DNA of 64,000 nucleotides, taken from assembly GCA_907164885.2 (NCBI GenBank), contig OU015503.1:125048556-125112555 (forward strand), read 5' to 3'. The position numbers and the translations under genes are program-made. Source of the stretch: Dolomedes plantarius. Lineage: Eukaryota > Arthropoda > Arachnida > Araneae > Dolomedidae. The notes beneath the pieces are model-generated. The model was not told the origin of the DNA, did no database searches, and saw only the letters and a list, made by a program, of their open reading frames with translations. Of the stretch, positions 54,901-60,920 are shown in pieces (positions within the stretch are counted from its first letter, which is position 1; every line of letters starts with the position of its first letter).

Positions 54901-57900
54901 TAAAAAAAACATGCAAAATGGTTTAATTATTAAATAAACCTAAATACAGAACATATAATTACATTATAATTTAAACATTTCAGTCAATAATGTCTGTTGC
55001 TTTAGTTACGGCTTATTAGAAATAATTTTTCTCGAATCCTATATAGTGCCATAATTTCATGTTCCGAGATAAAATTTTGGTGTTCTAAGCCTAATATTGT
55101 TTTATTTAATGATTTTATCAGGTCTTCCATTGACAATCTTTTGTTTTGGGGGCACCCTGAATCACTTTCATGATCGCTACCATCATAACCTTTGTTATTT
55201 ACCACACTATCAATAATTTCAGAATCACTCAGAGAACCGACGATCGGCACATTTTCTTTGATGTCTAAAACTTCCTGCTTGTCCAATTTATCCAAGTTAA
55301 TGTTGCCTTTATTTGCACATTTTACTAATTCTGCTATTTCAGCTTCTTTCCCAGACACTTGAAAGCCTTCAAAATCGCTGCTGTCACTTCCTGGAGAGGA
55401 AGTACATTTTTTTTATCGATCATTTTGGTAGCAACATCTATCGGTAAAATGGAAAAGTAAAATTGCCCATTTATTAAAGCATTTCGGATTTGAGACATCC
55501 GGATTTGGGAAGTTATACTGTATTTAAGCTACAAAAATTAAAATGATCCCATGACTGATTACTGTAAAGTAACTCAGCAATTCCTTAAATGAAATTATTA
55601 GCTAAAATTGTAGTATTTTTATTACATAAAAATTATTTTGAGAAAATACATATTTACTATTAGCACAGAATAACTGTAGGAATCAGATCTAGTAATTATT
55701 ATTCCGACGAATGAGAGTCAGGAGTTTGTAAGGAAACCGGTTTCTTGCCGAATAACCTGCTGGACATGTTTTGCTGTCCTGGGTTGAAAAAACTACGAGG
55801 GAGATGAGTGTTTTTTAGATTCGCTTTGTACTACTTGGTATGTGGTCATGACAAGTGCTGTTCACTAAGCTAGAATGTTTGTGTCAAAGTTAATGGAATT
55901 AATAAACTTATTAAATTAAAACAAGTTGATTTCTGTCTTGAATCCAAATCATGACATATGTATTGTGAAGAATTCTTAACATAAAATATTAGAACTAAAA
56001 AACATCAGAAATATTCTAACTCTCCTGATTTTCATTTCAGCTGACAGAAATTCATTCATTAACTGAACAAATGAAATAACCATTCTTTTCAGTATCAAAT
56101 GGCTCTCAAGTATAATTTAGATTTAAGATATTGGGAATAACATAAAGGTCAGATCCCTATATGAAACTCAGCAAGACATGGGATGTTCTTTCATTGTTAG
56201 CCATGTTAATTTAAAACAAAATTTTCCGGGTTTATTCAAAGATTTAAAATCAGACATGCAACTAGTTTATGTGACCATACATTATGTTATCATTAATCAT
56301 CAACTTTAGAACTTTCAATCATAATTTTAGATGAGAAAAGACCACCCAAGGGCTAAATGATCGGCCTGCCATGCCAGGGACATAAGTCAAAATCTCGCAG
56401 AAGGCTCGATTATAATCTAGGGTACTCCAGTCTTCCGCCTTCAAAGGATCTAGAAAGAAGAACTGCAATCAACTGCCCATTGCTGGTGCCATCTTTTGTA
56501 TATAAAATTCTTGTGTGTTTATGTTTCTATTTCCTACCTTATCTTCATATGTACAATGGACTGGGGTCTCAATAAGTGCGAGCCCTATGTACCTTAGCAA
56601 AAACAACAGATGAGAAAGTAACTTCTCATAATGCTCCCAAAATCCAGATATTTCCTTGCCCTTTTACAAGAAAACAGGAGACGACAACATGGTACGGTAA
56701 AGCTTAGAAGTATACAGAAAAGCTTACATCTAAAAATGAGTGCAGATAAACTATTTTCTCTCACTGCCAAAATAAGTTTCAAAAAACTTTTAACACTAGA
56801 ATCTGCTAGATTTAGTTCTGAAATTTCTGAAAATACTTATCATATACCAAAACTTTCCAGGGCCTAGAAAATACAAATAAAATTTGAGAACTTTTTTTAA
56901 ATTCCTGAAATCTATGGGAATCCTAGAGGAAATTAATTTAATAATTACAGTAGGATTTGGGACATCATTTTGTATAACTGCATCTACTCTGAACTCAAAA
57001 ATAAAATTACACTTTAATCAAGCAATCTTTTAAAAAAATTATAAAAAAAATTTTAAAAATGTAATTCTTACTTTTATATTATTTACTGAGAGGTTTAAAA
57101 ATACCAGGTTAGGTAGCTCCTTTAAACCTAAAGAAATAGAAACAGAGAAGCAATCAGAATACTAACTTTAGAAAGGTGCAATAACAATATACACTAGGGG
57201 TCAACTAACACTAGAGTTTACGCATTTTTTCAAGTAAAATTATTAGCAATAAGCTGTAGTTAATTATCATCTCCAAGGGTAGATTATCTTGTTCAAGTCA
57301 CAACAAACCTATTAAAAATTTACGAAATAAAAAATTTGTACATAAGCAATAACTTTCCCTCTTCCATTCTTAATGGAAGTAACATATATTTAATCAATAT
57401 TAATTTAACTTAAAAGAAAAATAACTTAGAAGCAGAATAATAGCTCGTAGTATTAACTTGTAGACTAATAGCTTGGGAATTCCCACATTGTCAATTCATT
57501 TACATGGCAACAGACACATTATAGTAGTTTTATATAAGATCCTAATTATGTAGTTCTCTTGAAAAATAGAAAAAAAAACATTGATCATTTGAAGGAACCT
57601 TTTAGAATGATATACCTTTCAGGCTTTTAAAGCTTGTATGGAACTGGATTGAAATCAAAAGCTTAACCATTAATCATTTCAAGGAACCTTTTAGAATGAT
57701 ATACCTTTCAGGCTTTTAAAGCTTGGATGGAATTGGATTGAAATCAAAAGCTCAATCATTAATCATTTCAAGGAACCTTTTAGAATGATATACCTTTCAA
57801 GCTTTTAAAGCTTGGATGGAATTGGATTAAAATCAATAATCATTGATTTAATCCAATTCCATCCAATTCCAATTTGATTTTGCTCAATCATTAATCATTT

Positions 57901-60900
57901 CAAGGAATCTTTTAGAATGATATACCTTTCAGGCTTTTAAAGCTTGGATGGAAATGGATTGAAGTCAAATGCTTAATGATACTGGTGAAAATAGGCTCAT
58001 TTCTGAAATTTGTAAATCTGAGTTAATCTTACATTCATACTGTCAGCGGTGCACCCAGAGGGTGGGCCAAGGGGCCCCGCCCCCCCCCCCCCCCCCCCCA
58101 AAAAAAAAAAAAATAGAAATTGCATTATAAATATCTTTATCCATTCAACTCGGCCAGTGGCGCACCCAGGGGGTGAGCCAAGGGACCCTGCCCCCCCCCC
58201 CCAAAGATTTAGAAATTACATTATGAATATTGAATTTGCATTATAAATATCTTTATCCATTCAACTCGGCCCCAAGATTAAATCCTAGGTGTGCTACTGC
58301 ATACTGTACATGGCTTTTATGCATATAAACAAAAGGGAGGAGGAAAGTGGAGATAAATCTAGATTTCATACAGGAGAAAATTTAGGGACATCACCTGGAG
58401 AAATCTGATTTTTTTTTTTCGATCAGTTTTTAATTCATGCATTTTTCAGAACCTATTTCCCAATATCGCAACTGGTAGACACATTGTCTATTGCATTGTA
58501 TTCAATCCTTAGCATAACATTTCATATCGGCAAGCTATAAAACTTGCATTGTGAAACTGTATAGGAAAAATTCAGGAAAAATAAAGATATTTTTAGGCAC
58601 TTAGCTCAAAAAAATAAATAAAACACTTTTTACAAATGCATAAAAAAAGTAAGCACTTAAAAATATCATCAAATATAAGAACTTTTAAACATTTTGTACA
58701 GCAGAAAATATCTAACATTGACAGATCAAAATTATATCAGAACCTTTTTGAAAGTTCCACAAAAGAAACAAGAGTATGCCAAATTTGTATAGTTGCACAA
58801 CATGCCAATAAGCTAATGTGTATTCTTCAAGCTCAGAGCATAGATGAAGATATTGAGTGACTTTGTGAAGAAGAGGTAGATGATGTAGGTCAACCACAGT
58901 TCAAGCCAACCCAGTGCAAATGTAATAATGATTTTGAAGCATGGGTTAGAGCAGAGGTCCCCAAAGTGGTCGATAATAGTTCTCTAGGGGGTCAATGAAT
59001 ATGCGAGGGTCAAAAGGGGGTCGATGAATATACGAGGGTTGAAAGGGGGTCAATGGATACCAAAGAAGATCAATTAAACTGTCTAGGAAAAAAATAGAAT
59101 ATTCCAATAAAAATTCGAAATACGGATATGATCAACTACTGACTACTCTAGTTATAGCCTGAGTTTTGCCTTAGCCTACGCTGCTTACAGCATGTGCTAC
59201 TCTGTTTTCACGCATCTGCCAACGGTACTAGTATTGCAAACATGTTATGAATGCTGGTGGTTCATTATACACAGACATACATTGCACTGTTACACTCTAG
59301 TAGGGTTGTCACTCTAAGTATTTTATATCTAAATGTAGATATTTTGTCCTTTGCAGAGAAAACATCATAATATATCGAAAATCATTAAATTTAGATACTT
59401 TTTTATTATCTTTTTCCTATCTAATGAATAAATAAAATTTAGATATAATAGATATCGATAATCTTGCTACTTCTCTTCAGACACATCCATCCCATTAACA
59501 TCAGCAATTTTAATAAAAAGGTATGTTAACATATTTTTAAGGTATTCAGTAGTAGTCGCAAAATGACAGTAAGAGATTTTTTCACCCAATATAATTTATG
59601 TTATATTTTTAACGATAATTGTGTATTTTACGTAATATGACATGTATGGTTTAAGAACAATAGGCAAATTTCCATCTATCCATAATTTTGCGATTATTTT
59701 TTAAGGTTATAATAATAGTGGAGACTATCTCCTTTTTCTGTTGATGTGATTGGGTGGATTTTATAAGATATGGGAACTATAAATTCTTTCGTTGGGTTGT
59801 TATACAGGTCTCCTTATAGCTTAGCATCAGAAATGCAAAAAATGATTTAATGTTTTTGTTAAATACTTAATCTAGGGGTCGATAAGAAGGCAAATATTCT
59901 ATGAAGGGGTCAATGGGATAAAAAGTTTGGGAGCCCTGGGTTAGAGGGACTTAGTCGACAAATTAAAAGTAAACGATAGATTCTTCTTCAGATTGCATCT
60001 AATATATTTACTTACTTTTGTATTATACTATTTACTTTCAAAAAATTAATGAAACTTTTACAACATTGATATGATTCTGACTACTTTCATTTATTGTTCA
60101 ATGTATATAATGTTAAGGATTTAATATCTATACATTATTACTTAGAAAATAATAAATTTAATAATAGAAAAAAATCATTTGGCCTACAAAAGAGCAGCAA
60201 GAAATTTGCCAAATCTTATGTAAGCAAAGAGGGGAAGAGATCGGACATTTTCTTATTTTTGCTTACAAGGGGGGAGGGAGTCTGAAATGAATAAAAATGT
60301 GCTTACATACAATACTTGAACAGCCCTAAGCATCAATCAGTATCTAAGCAAATAATACAAGTTGCATGCTGTCACTAAAGTTTCAAGGACTCTAGTAAAC
60401 AGTTTATCTTTTTCTAAATGACTAAACAAACAGCTTCAGGCTTACTATTACATTTTACTGAAATTTCATTTCAAAACAAGACAGAGACCTACAATATTAT
60501 TCATGACAAAAGTTAACAGTGACAACCTTTTTGTTACTTTTATCAGTTTAAGACTATTTTTCTCAGTGTCATTCTGTTTTGTATATATCCTTAATTATCA
60601 ATTTTAAAACAATTCAATTATTTGAGATTAAGGTATTGCCTATAAGGCTTTTTATTTTTTCAAATGATCTTTTACATTAGAAATTTTTTTATATTTATAA
60701 ATCAATGCTACTATAGTAATAACAGAGAAGACTCGGGACATCATTTCAATAACTGATTTAAGGAACAGAAAAATACTTTAGTCATTTGAAATAAAAGAAA
60801 TCTACATACATAATTACCTTCAATACAAATAATATTGTTGTTCGAAAGATTTAAATGTGTTATATGATGACACTTGCTAACATTATACATACGCACAATT

Positions 60901-60920
60901 GCATTTCCACATGCTGATAC
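22160..60920 (-). CDS. CEP97: CEP97 homologue (whole gene in window, 5' end missing)
   Basis: Split gene of at least 14 coding blocks; the joined blocks would give about 1,130 residues without the N-terminus, longer than vertebrate CEP97 (about 865). Seen: LRR blocks with LxxLxLSxNNI patterns, an LRR cap ([19 protein letters not shown]), the highly conserved segment [13 protein letters not shown], an IQ motif ([11 protein letters not shown]) and a following charged helix. This order is diagnostic of CEP97/LRRIQ2. Known of the family: CEP97 binds CP110 at the distal end of centrioles, caps them and restrains cilium assembly; the IQ motif is a calmodulin-type site. Exon phases join without conflict from 60920 down to 35657. 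Problems: the first exon(s) encoding about 60 residues are not found, one exon is missing between 35657 and 28411, and the Ser-rich C-terminal exon has two apparent one-base insertions. The first 622 joined codons have no stop, so a living gene with sequence errors is more likely than a pseudogene. Confidence 0.9.
22219..24829 (-). other. CEP97 intron
   Basis: Between coding blocks ending at 24830 and starting at 22218. It carries a complete hAT-type element (22409-23321). No other coding signal. Confidence 0.55.
22409..23321. mobile_element. non-autonomous hAT element with exact 8-bp target duplication
   Basis: 913 bp. Ends CAGAGGTAGGGAACGTGCGG and GGTTCCCCACCTCTG; the 8 bp CCCTATAC flank it exactly (22401-22408, 23322-23329). 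The interior is AT-rich with a large (AT)n tract (22818-22920) and no transposase that I recognise. Confidence 0.9.
24830..24926 (-). CDS. CEP97: CEP97 exon: C-terminal segment
   Basis: 97 bp, phase 0 start, 32 codons plus one base. It reads [20 protein letters not shown] then [12 protein letters not shown]. It is continuous in phase with the block ending at 26909. Donor GTATGT. I cannot align it to a named motif. Confidence 0.75.
24927..26908 (-). other. CEP97 intron
   Basis: AT-rich, with an A run at about 26518-26546. No transposon end or coding signal recognised. Confidence 0.5.
26909..28411 (-). CDS. CEP97: CEP97 exon(s): Ser-rich C-terminal region, with two frame breaks
   Basis: Long coding stretch on the minus strand. 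From acceptor ttttgcag-like sequence (28412-28413) the frame reads [17 protein letters not shown] and on to GSLPDSNL. One base too many in the T6 run (A6 on the sense strand) at 28276-28281 breaks it; after it the frame continues through [17 protein letters not shown] and about 265 further residues rich in Ser. A second one-base excess at the T4 run 27470-27473 breaks it again, and the frame resumes as [15 protein letters not shown]. Two in-frame stops (27293-27295 and 27245-27247) are both removed, in phase, by a possible 138-bp intron at 27209-27346 (GTAAGC donor, ATTCTCCCCAG acceptor). The end reads STFHQLQTQ before donor GTAATT at 26908. Alternatives: assembly errors in homopolymers, or an ageing gene copy. 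Confidence 0.75.
27209..27346 (-). other. possible 138-bp intron in CEP97
   Basis: GTAAGC donor after GCT CTT and ATTCTCCCCAG acceptor before TCT CCA, both phase 0. It contains ACTAAAC as a branch-like site, and removes the two in-frame stops of this block. Confidence 0.5.
29880..30600 (+). pseudogene. jockey-like LINE reverse transcriptase fragment
   Basis: Broken plus-strand frames give [13 protein letters not shown], then PDGIHG, then SPESYRP with [11 protein letters not shown], and later [17 protein letters not shown]. These are the start of the reverse-transcriptase domain of a non-LTR element, with motif A region KAFDRVW. Several frameshifts and stops; an old 5'-truncated copy, inverted to CEP97 and inside its intron. 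Confidence 0.8.
30632..31480. mobile_element. 849-bp inverted-repeat element of unknown family
   Basis: The arms AGCTTTGTCAGACGTACCTC (30632-30651) and its near-complement ending GTCTGACAAAGCT (31461-31480) agree at 18 to 19 of about 20 positions. The interior has two diverged direct repeats (ACTGCTGGCTGTATTAAAC near 30808 and ACCGCTGGCTGTAGTAAAC near 31054) and no transposase. No target-site duplication is evident. It lies between two parts of a LINE. Confidence 0.6.
31481..31757 (+). pseudogene. jockey-like LINE 3' end
   Basis: It reads [18 protein letters not shown], then [16 protein letters not shown], and near the end YGFMDLI before TAG, the usual C-terminus of jockey-type ORF2, followed by a short 3' UTR and a (GAA)n tail at 31738-31754. 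The stretch between motif A and this end is missing, so the copy is deleted as well as interrupted. Confidence 0.75.
31758..34218 (-). other. CEP97 intron, no gene seen
   Basis: AT-rich. Holds (AT)n tracts at 32392-32416 and 33134-33184 and a possible SINE head at 33069-33130 (GCCCAGTGGTTGAG, then CAGT tetramers). The exon missing between 35657 and 28411 should lie in 28412-35656, but I could not identify it. Confidence 0.4.
33134..33206. repeat. (AT)n-(GTAT)n microsatellite
   Basis: About 50 bp of pure AT followed by GTAT and GT repeats, then TTTG repeats. Preceded by GTCAGTCAGTCAGTCAG. Confidence 0.85.
34219..34950 (+). repeat. tRNA-derived SINE interrupted by a hAT element
   Basis: The head has an A box (GATAGCCTAGTGGTAACGC) and a weaker B box (GGATCAAATTCC near 34270). 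The body continues to 34517, is split by the hAT element at 34526-34901, and resumes to about 34950. Part of the body is shared with 9438-9560. Confidence 0.7.
34526..34901. mobile_element. non-autonomous hAT element, copy 1 of 3
   Basis: 376 bp, ends CAGTGGTTCCCAACTGG and GGTTGGTAACCACTG. Flanking octamers gcctttat and gcctatat differ at one base. Same family as 41680-42045 and 43049-43422, in the opposite orientation. Confidence 0.88.
35657..35732 (-). CDS. CEP97: CEP97 exon: coiled coil after IQ motif
   Basis: 76 bp. It completes an Arg codon and reads [20 protein letters not shown] then HLHEK, a highly charged helix as in the vertebrate post-IQ coil. Acceptor cctcttag, donor GTATTA. It ends in phase 0, which does not match the best frame of the next block at 28411, so an exon in between was missed. 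Confidence 0.85.
36632..37244 (-). CDS. CEP97: CEP97 exon: Ser-rich linker and IQ motif
   Basis: 613 bp without a stop. The first two thirds are Ser/Thr/Pro/Arg-rich. Near the end it reads [20 protein letters not shown], a consensus IQ motif (IQxxxRGxxxR), followed by [20 protein letters not shown]. The vertebrate CEP97 equivalent is AATKLQACWRGFYARNYNP followed by EIRLRRMQEHI. Ends two bases into a codon before donor GTATGT. Confidence 0.92.
37657..37905 (-). repeat. tRNA-derived SINE, 5'-truncated, with target-site duplication
   Basis: The minus strand reads GGTCCAGGGTTCGACCCTG, a B box and T arm, near its start. The 14-bp direct repeat TGTATGTGCCACTA flanks it at 37643-37656 and 37906-37919. 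The A-box half of the head is absent. Confidence 0.75.
38251..38950 (+). mobile_element. internally deleted Tigger element, copy A
   Basis: 700 bp with TA on both sides (38249-38250, 38951-38952). Ends CAGTACAACCTCCCAAATTC and GATTTGGGAGGTTGTACTG. Plus-strand transposase tail: [19 protein letters not shown], then in a second frame [20 protein letters not shown] and acidic residues. Same family as the element at 54797, inverted relative to it. Confidence 0.88.
39409..39564. mobile_element. Tigger-type MITE
   Basis: 156 bp with TA on both sides. Ends CAGTGCAACCTCGATTGATC and GATCAAGGTTCCACTG. A relative lies at 48108-48265. Confidence 0.85.
39649..41027 (-). mobile_element. partly deleted Tigger element with transposase C-terminus
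   Basis: 1,379 bp with TA on both sides (39647-39648, 41028-41029). Ends CAGGTAACCTTCCTATAAC and GTAAGAGGGCTACCTG. The minus strand encodes, at 40682-40464, [20 protein letters not shown], a CENP-B/Tigger C-terminal motif, and further on in another frame [20 protein letters not shown]. The catalytic DDE part is absent. It ends 43 bp below the CEP97 exon at 41071. Confidence 0.85.
41071..41346 (-). CDS. CEP97: CEP97 exon: disordered linker
   Basis: 276 bp, completes an Ala codon from the preceding exon and ends one base into a Gly codon. Ser/Pro/Thr/Lys-rich, for example [17 protein letters not shown] and [17 protein letters not shown]. No domain is visible; it is assigned by splice phase and position. 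Acceptor atttctgtag, donor GTAATT. Confidence 0.78.
41680..42045. mobile_element. non-autonomous hAT element, copy 2 of 3
   Basis: 366 bp, ends CAGTGGTTCCCAACCTG and AGTTGGGAACCACTG. Flanks ttttagaa and ttttagag differ at one base. A run of about 20 G interrupts its left third (41778-41799). Confidence 0.88.
43049..43422. mobile_element. non-autonomous hAT element, copy 3 of 3
   Basis: 374 bp, ends CAATTGTTCCAAACC (degraded) and GGTTGAGAACCACTG. Flanks ctctaata and ctctcaca agree at 6 of 8 bases. Same orientation as copy 2. Confidence 0.83.
43690..43933 (-). CDS. CEP97: CEP97 exon: linker after LRR domain
   Basis: 244 bp, phase 0 start, ends one base into a codon. It begins [20 protein letters not shown], matching the vertebrate segment with EDAKLEKILSKQRFH, then continues as Ser/Thr/Glu-rich sequence of low complexity. 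Acceptor tttcag, donor GTACAT. Confidence 0.88.
44225..45035 (-). mobile_element. internally deleted Tigger element with near-intact transposase tail
   Basis: 811 bp with TA on both sides (44223-44224, 45036-45037). Ends CAGTGGAACCTCGCATAACG and GTTAAGCGAGGTTCCACTG. The minus strand from 44847 to about 44455 reads [18 protein letters not shown], then [12 protein letters not shown], one stop, then [15 protein letters not shown] and [12 protein letters not shown]. This is the standard Tigger1-type C-terminus with only one stop, so the copy is fairly young. Confidence 0.9.
45983..46094 (-). CDS. CEP97: CEP97 exon: conserved post-LRR segment
   Basis: 112 bp. It reads [14 protein letters not shown], then [18 protein letters not shown], ending phase 0 before donor GTATGT. 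This is the most conserved CEP97 signature (human [13 protein letters not shown] with following RPGQH), and it identifies the gene. The intron upstream is only 75 bp (46095-46169), the shortest supported one in the gene. Confidence 0.93.
46170..46253 (-). CDS. CEP97: CEP97 exon: LRR cap
   Basis: 84 bp. It completes the Pro codon and reads [20 protein letters not shown] then RVASQKE, a typical LRR cap (YRp.vi..c..Lr.LDg). It ends two bases into a Ser codon. Acceptor caatacag, donor GTAAAA. Confidence 0.9.
46499..46762. mobile_element. hAT element carrying an (AT)n tract
   Basis: 264 bp. Ends CAACGGCAGCTCCA and TGGAGCCACCCCTG; exact 8-bp flanks GCTCCTAA (46491-46498, 46763-46770). About 60 bp of pure (TA)n lies inside it at 46657-46719. 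Confidence 0.85.
47370..47575. repeat. two tandem copies of about 100 bp
   Basis: ATTCGCCAGAGATGAGACAAG (47386) and AATCACCAGAGGTGAGATGAG (47475) start similar segments sharing GCCAGACCTCC and CTCTCTCTCTG. No known family recognised. Confidence 0.5.
47868..47904. repeat. perfect 18-bp hairpin with one-base loop
   Basis: TTAGAGTTTACCTAATGG, one G, then the exact complement. Preceded by a half-similar stretch with CCATGGGCTTA twice. Confidence 0.85.
48108..48265. mobile_element. Tigger-type MITE
   Basis: Ends CAGTGGAATCTCGATCAATT and ATCGAGATTCCACT. A homologue of 39409-39564, bordered on the right by a long (TA)n tract. Confidence 0.78.
48266..48320. repeat. (TA)n microsatellite between two MITEs
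   Basis: About 55 bp of pure TA joining the Tigger MITE to a hAT element. A second (AT)n tract follows the hAT element at 48469-48547. Confidence 0.85.
48321..48466. mobile_element. short hAT-type element inside (TA)n
   Basis: Ends CAGGGCTAGATTT and AAATCTAGCACTG; flanks tatatata and tgtatata. 146 bp, no coding content. The low-complexity flanks make the duplication uninformative. Confidence 0.65.
50707..50792 (-). CDS. CEP97: CEP97 exon: last leucine-rich repeat
   Basis: 86 bp, starts phase 0 and ends two bases into a Pro codon. It reads [20 protein letters not shown] followed by LSSDELSLP. The motif [11 protein letters not shown] corresponds to LEQLSIMNNPC of the vertebrate protein. Acceptor tttatttcatttag, donor GTATCC. 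Confidence 0.88.
51842..51900. repeat. poly-T tract
   Basis: About 50 T with two C interruptions near its start. In the minus sense of CEP97 it is an A run; no LINE or SINE body adjoins it. Confidence 0.85.
52044..52625 (+). mobile_element. internally deleted Tigger/pogo element
   Basis: 582 bp with TA on both sides (52042-52043, 52626-52627). Ends CCATAAAATCTCGAATATAA and TTATAGTCGAGATTTTACGG. The plus strand near 52280-52383 gives an acidic transposase tail (SNEDDGN, then [20 protein letters not shown]). Confidence 0.8.
52638..52711. repeat. perfect fold-back palindrome, 33-bp arms
   Basis: Arm 52638-52670 (CCTAAAATATTAG ... AAATAAGCTT) is exactly complementary to 52679-52711, around an 8-bp loop GGTCAATA. 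It lies 12 bp after a Tigger element and 55 bp below a CEP97 exon. It has neither transposon ends nor a target-site duplication. Confidence 0.92.
52766..52879 (-). CDS. CEP97: CEP97 exon: leucine-rich repeat
   Basis: 114 bp, 38 codons, phase 0 at both ends. It reads [12 protein letters not shown], then [16 protein letters not shown], then IADLNE, matching the CEP97 segment whose human form reads AYLPRSLAILSLAEN. Donor GTAAG. A perfect 33-bp fold-back lies 55 bp downstream in the intron (52638-52711). Confidence 0.9.
54629..54730 (-). CDS. CEP97: CEP97 exon: leucine-rich repeat
   Basis: 102 bp, exactly 34 codons, phase 0 at both ends. It reads [20 protein letters not shown] then [14 protein letters not shown], a clear LRR that aligns with the human segment ending in SLVSLK. 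Acceptor attttccag, donor GTAAGTTT (consensus). Confidence 0.9.
54797..55520 (-). mobile_element. internally deleted Tigger element, copy B
   Basis: 724 bp with TA on both sides (54795-54796, 55521-55522). Ends CAGTACAACTTCCCAAATTC and GATTTGGGAAGTTATACTG. The minus strand 55358-55002 is an uninterrupted 118-codon frame: [19 protein letters not shown], then [17 protein letters not shown], then [19 protein letters not shown] and ALYRIREKL. This is the C-terminal tail of a Tigger/jerky-type transposase without its catalytic part. Homologous to 38251-38950. Confidence 0.88.
55675..55956 (+). mobile_element. possible solo LTR
   Basis: 282-bp block beginning TGTAGGAATC and ending CATGACA, with AATAAA at 55901 about 50 bp before its end, and a GC content above its surroundings. 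No matching flanking duplication, so this is tentative. Confidence 0.3.
56340..56590 (+). repeat. possible tRNA-derived SINE
   Basis: Head with CCAAGGGCTAAATGATCGG (A-box like) and AAGTCAAAATCTCGC (degraded B box), followed by a moderately GC-rich body. No clear target-site duplication. Confidence 0.4.
57072..57127 (-). CDS. CEP97: CEP97 exon: leucine-rich repeat
   Basis: 56 bp. It completes the split Gly codon of the preceding exon and reads [19 protein letters not shown], ending in phase 0. Acceptor tatttctttag, donor GTAAGAATT. The intron upstream (57128-60817) carries the 89-bp tandem array and a hAT element. Confidence 0.88.
57583..57975. repeat. 89-bp tandem repeat, 4 units, one with a fold-back
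   Basis: Units start at 57583, 57672, 57761 and 57893 with AATCATTTCAAGGAACC and share ATATACCTTTCAGGC and AAAGCTTGGATGGA. The first three are spaced 89 bp. The third unit has about 43 extra bases which are the complement of its own end, giving a hairpin at 57812-57866 with arms of about 25 bp. Confidence 0.9.
58044..58268. repeat. two tandem copies of a GC-rich transposon end
   Basis: GCACCCAGAGGGTGGGCCAAG and GCACCCAGGGGGTGAGCCAAG start two copies about 110 bp apart, each followed by a C run and by TATCTTTATCCATTCAACTC. Such ends are usual in hAT-like elements, but no partner end was found. Confidence 0.6.
58636..58951 (+). pseudogene. unrecognised broken open frame cut by a hAT element
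   Basis: A plus-strand frame of 74 codons from 58636 ([20 protein letters not shown], then [18 protein letters not shown]) meets one TGA at 58858 and continues in frame as [18 protein letters not shown] and [12 protein letters not shown] until the hAT element at 58952. After the insertion it resumes at the target duplication and ends within a few codons. Cys-containing, composition unlike random AT-rich sequence. I do not recognise the family; a transposase or retrocopy fragment is likely. Confidence 0.4.
58952..59938. mobile_element. non-autonomous hAT element with exact 8-bp target duplication
   Basis: 987 bp, ends CAGAGGTCCCCAAAGTGG and AAAAGTTTGGGAGCCCTG; exact flanks GGTTAGAG (58944-58951, 59939-59946). 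The left end has three short repeats around GGGGGTCAATG. No transposase recognised. Confidence 0.9.
60818..60920 (-). CDS. CEP97: CEP97 exon: leucine-rich repeats, first found
   Basis: 103 bp, starts in phase 0 and ends one base into a codon (GAA G). Acceptor tttttttag, donor GTAATTA. It reads [11 protein letters not shown] then [14 protein letters not shown], matching the second and third LRR of vertebrate CEP97. The upstream exon(s) for the start codon and first LRR were not found up to 64000. Confidence 0.88.
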
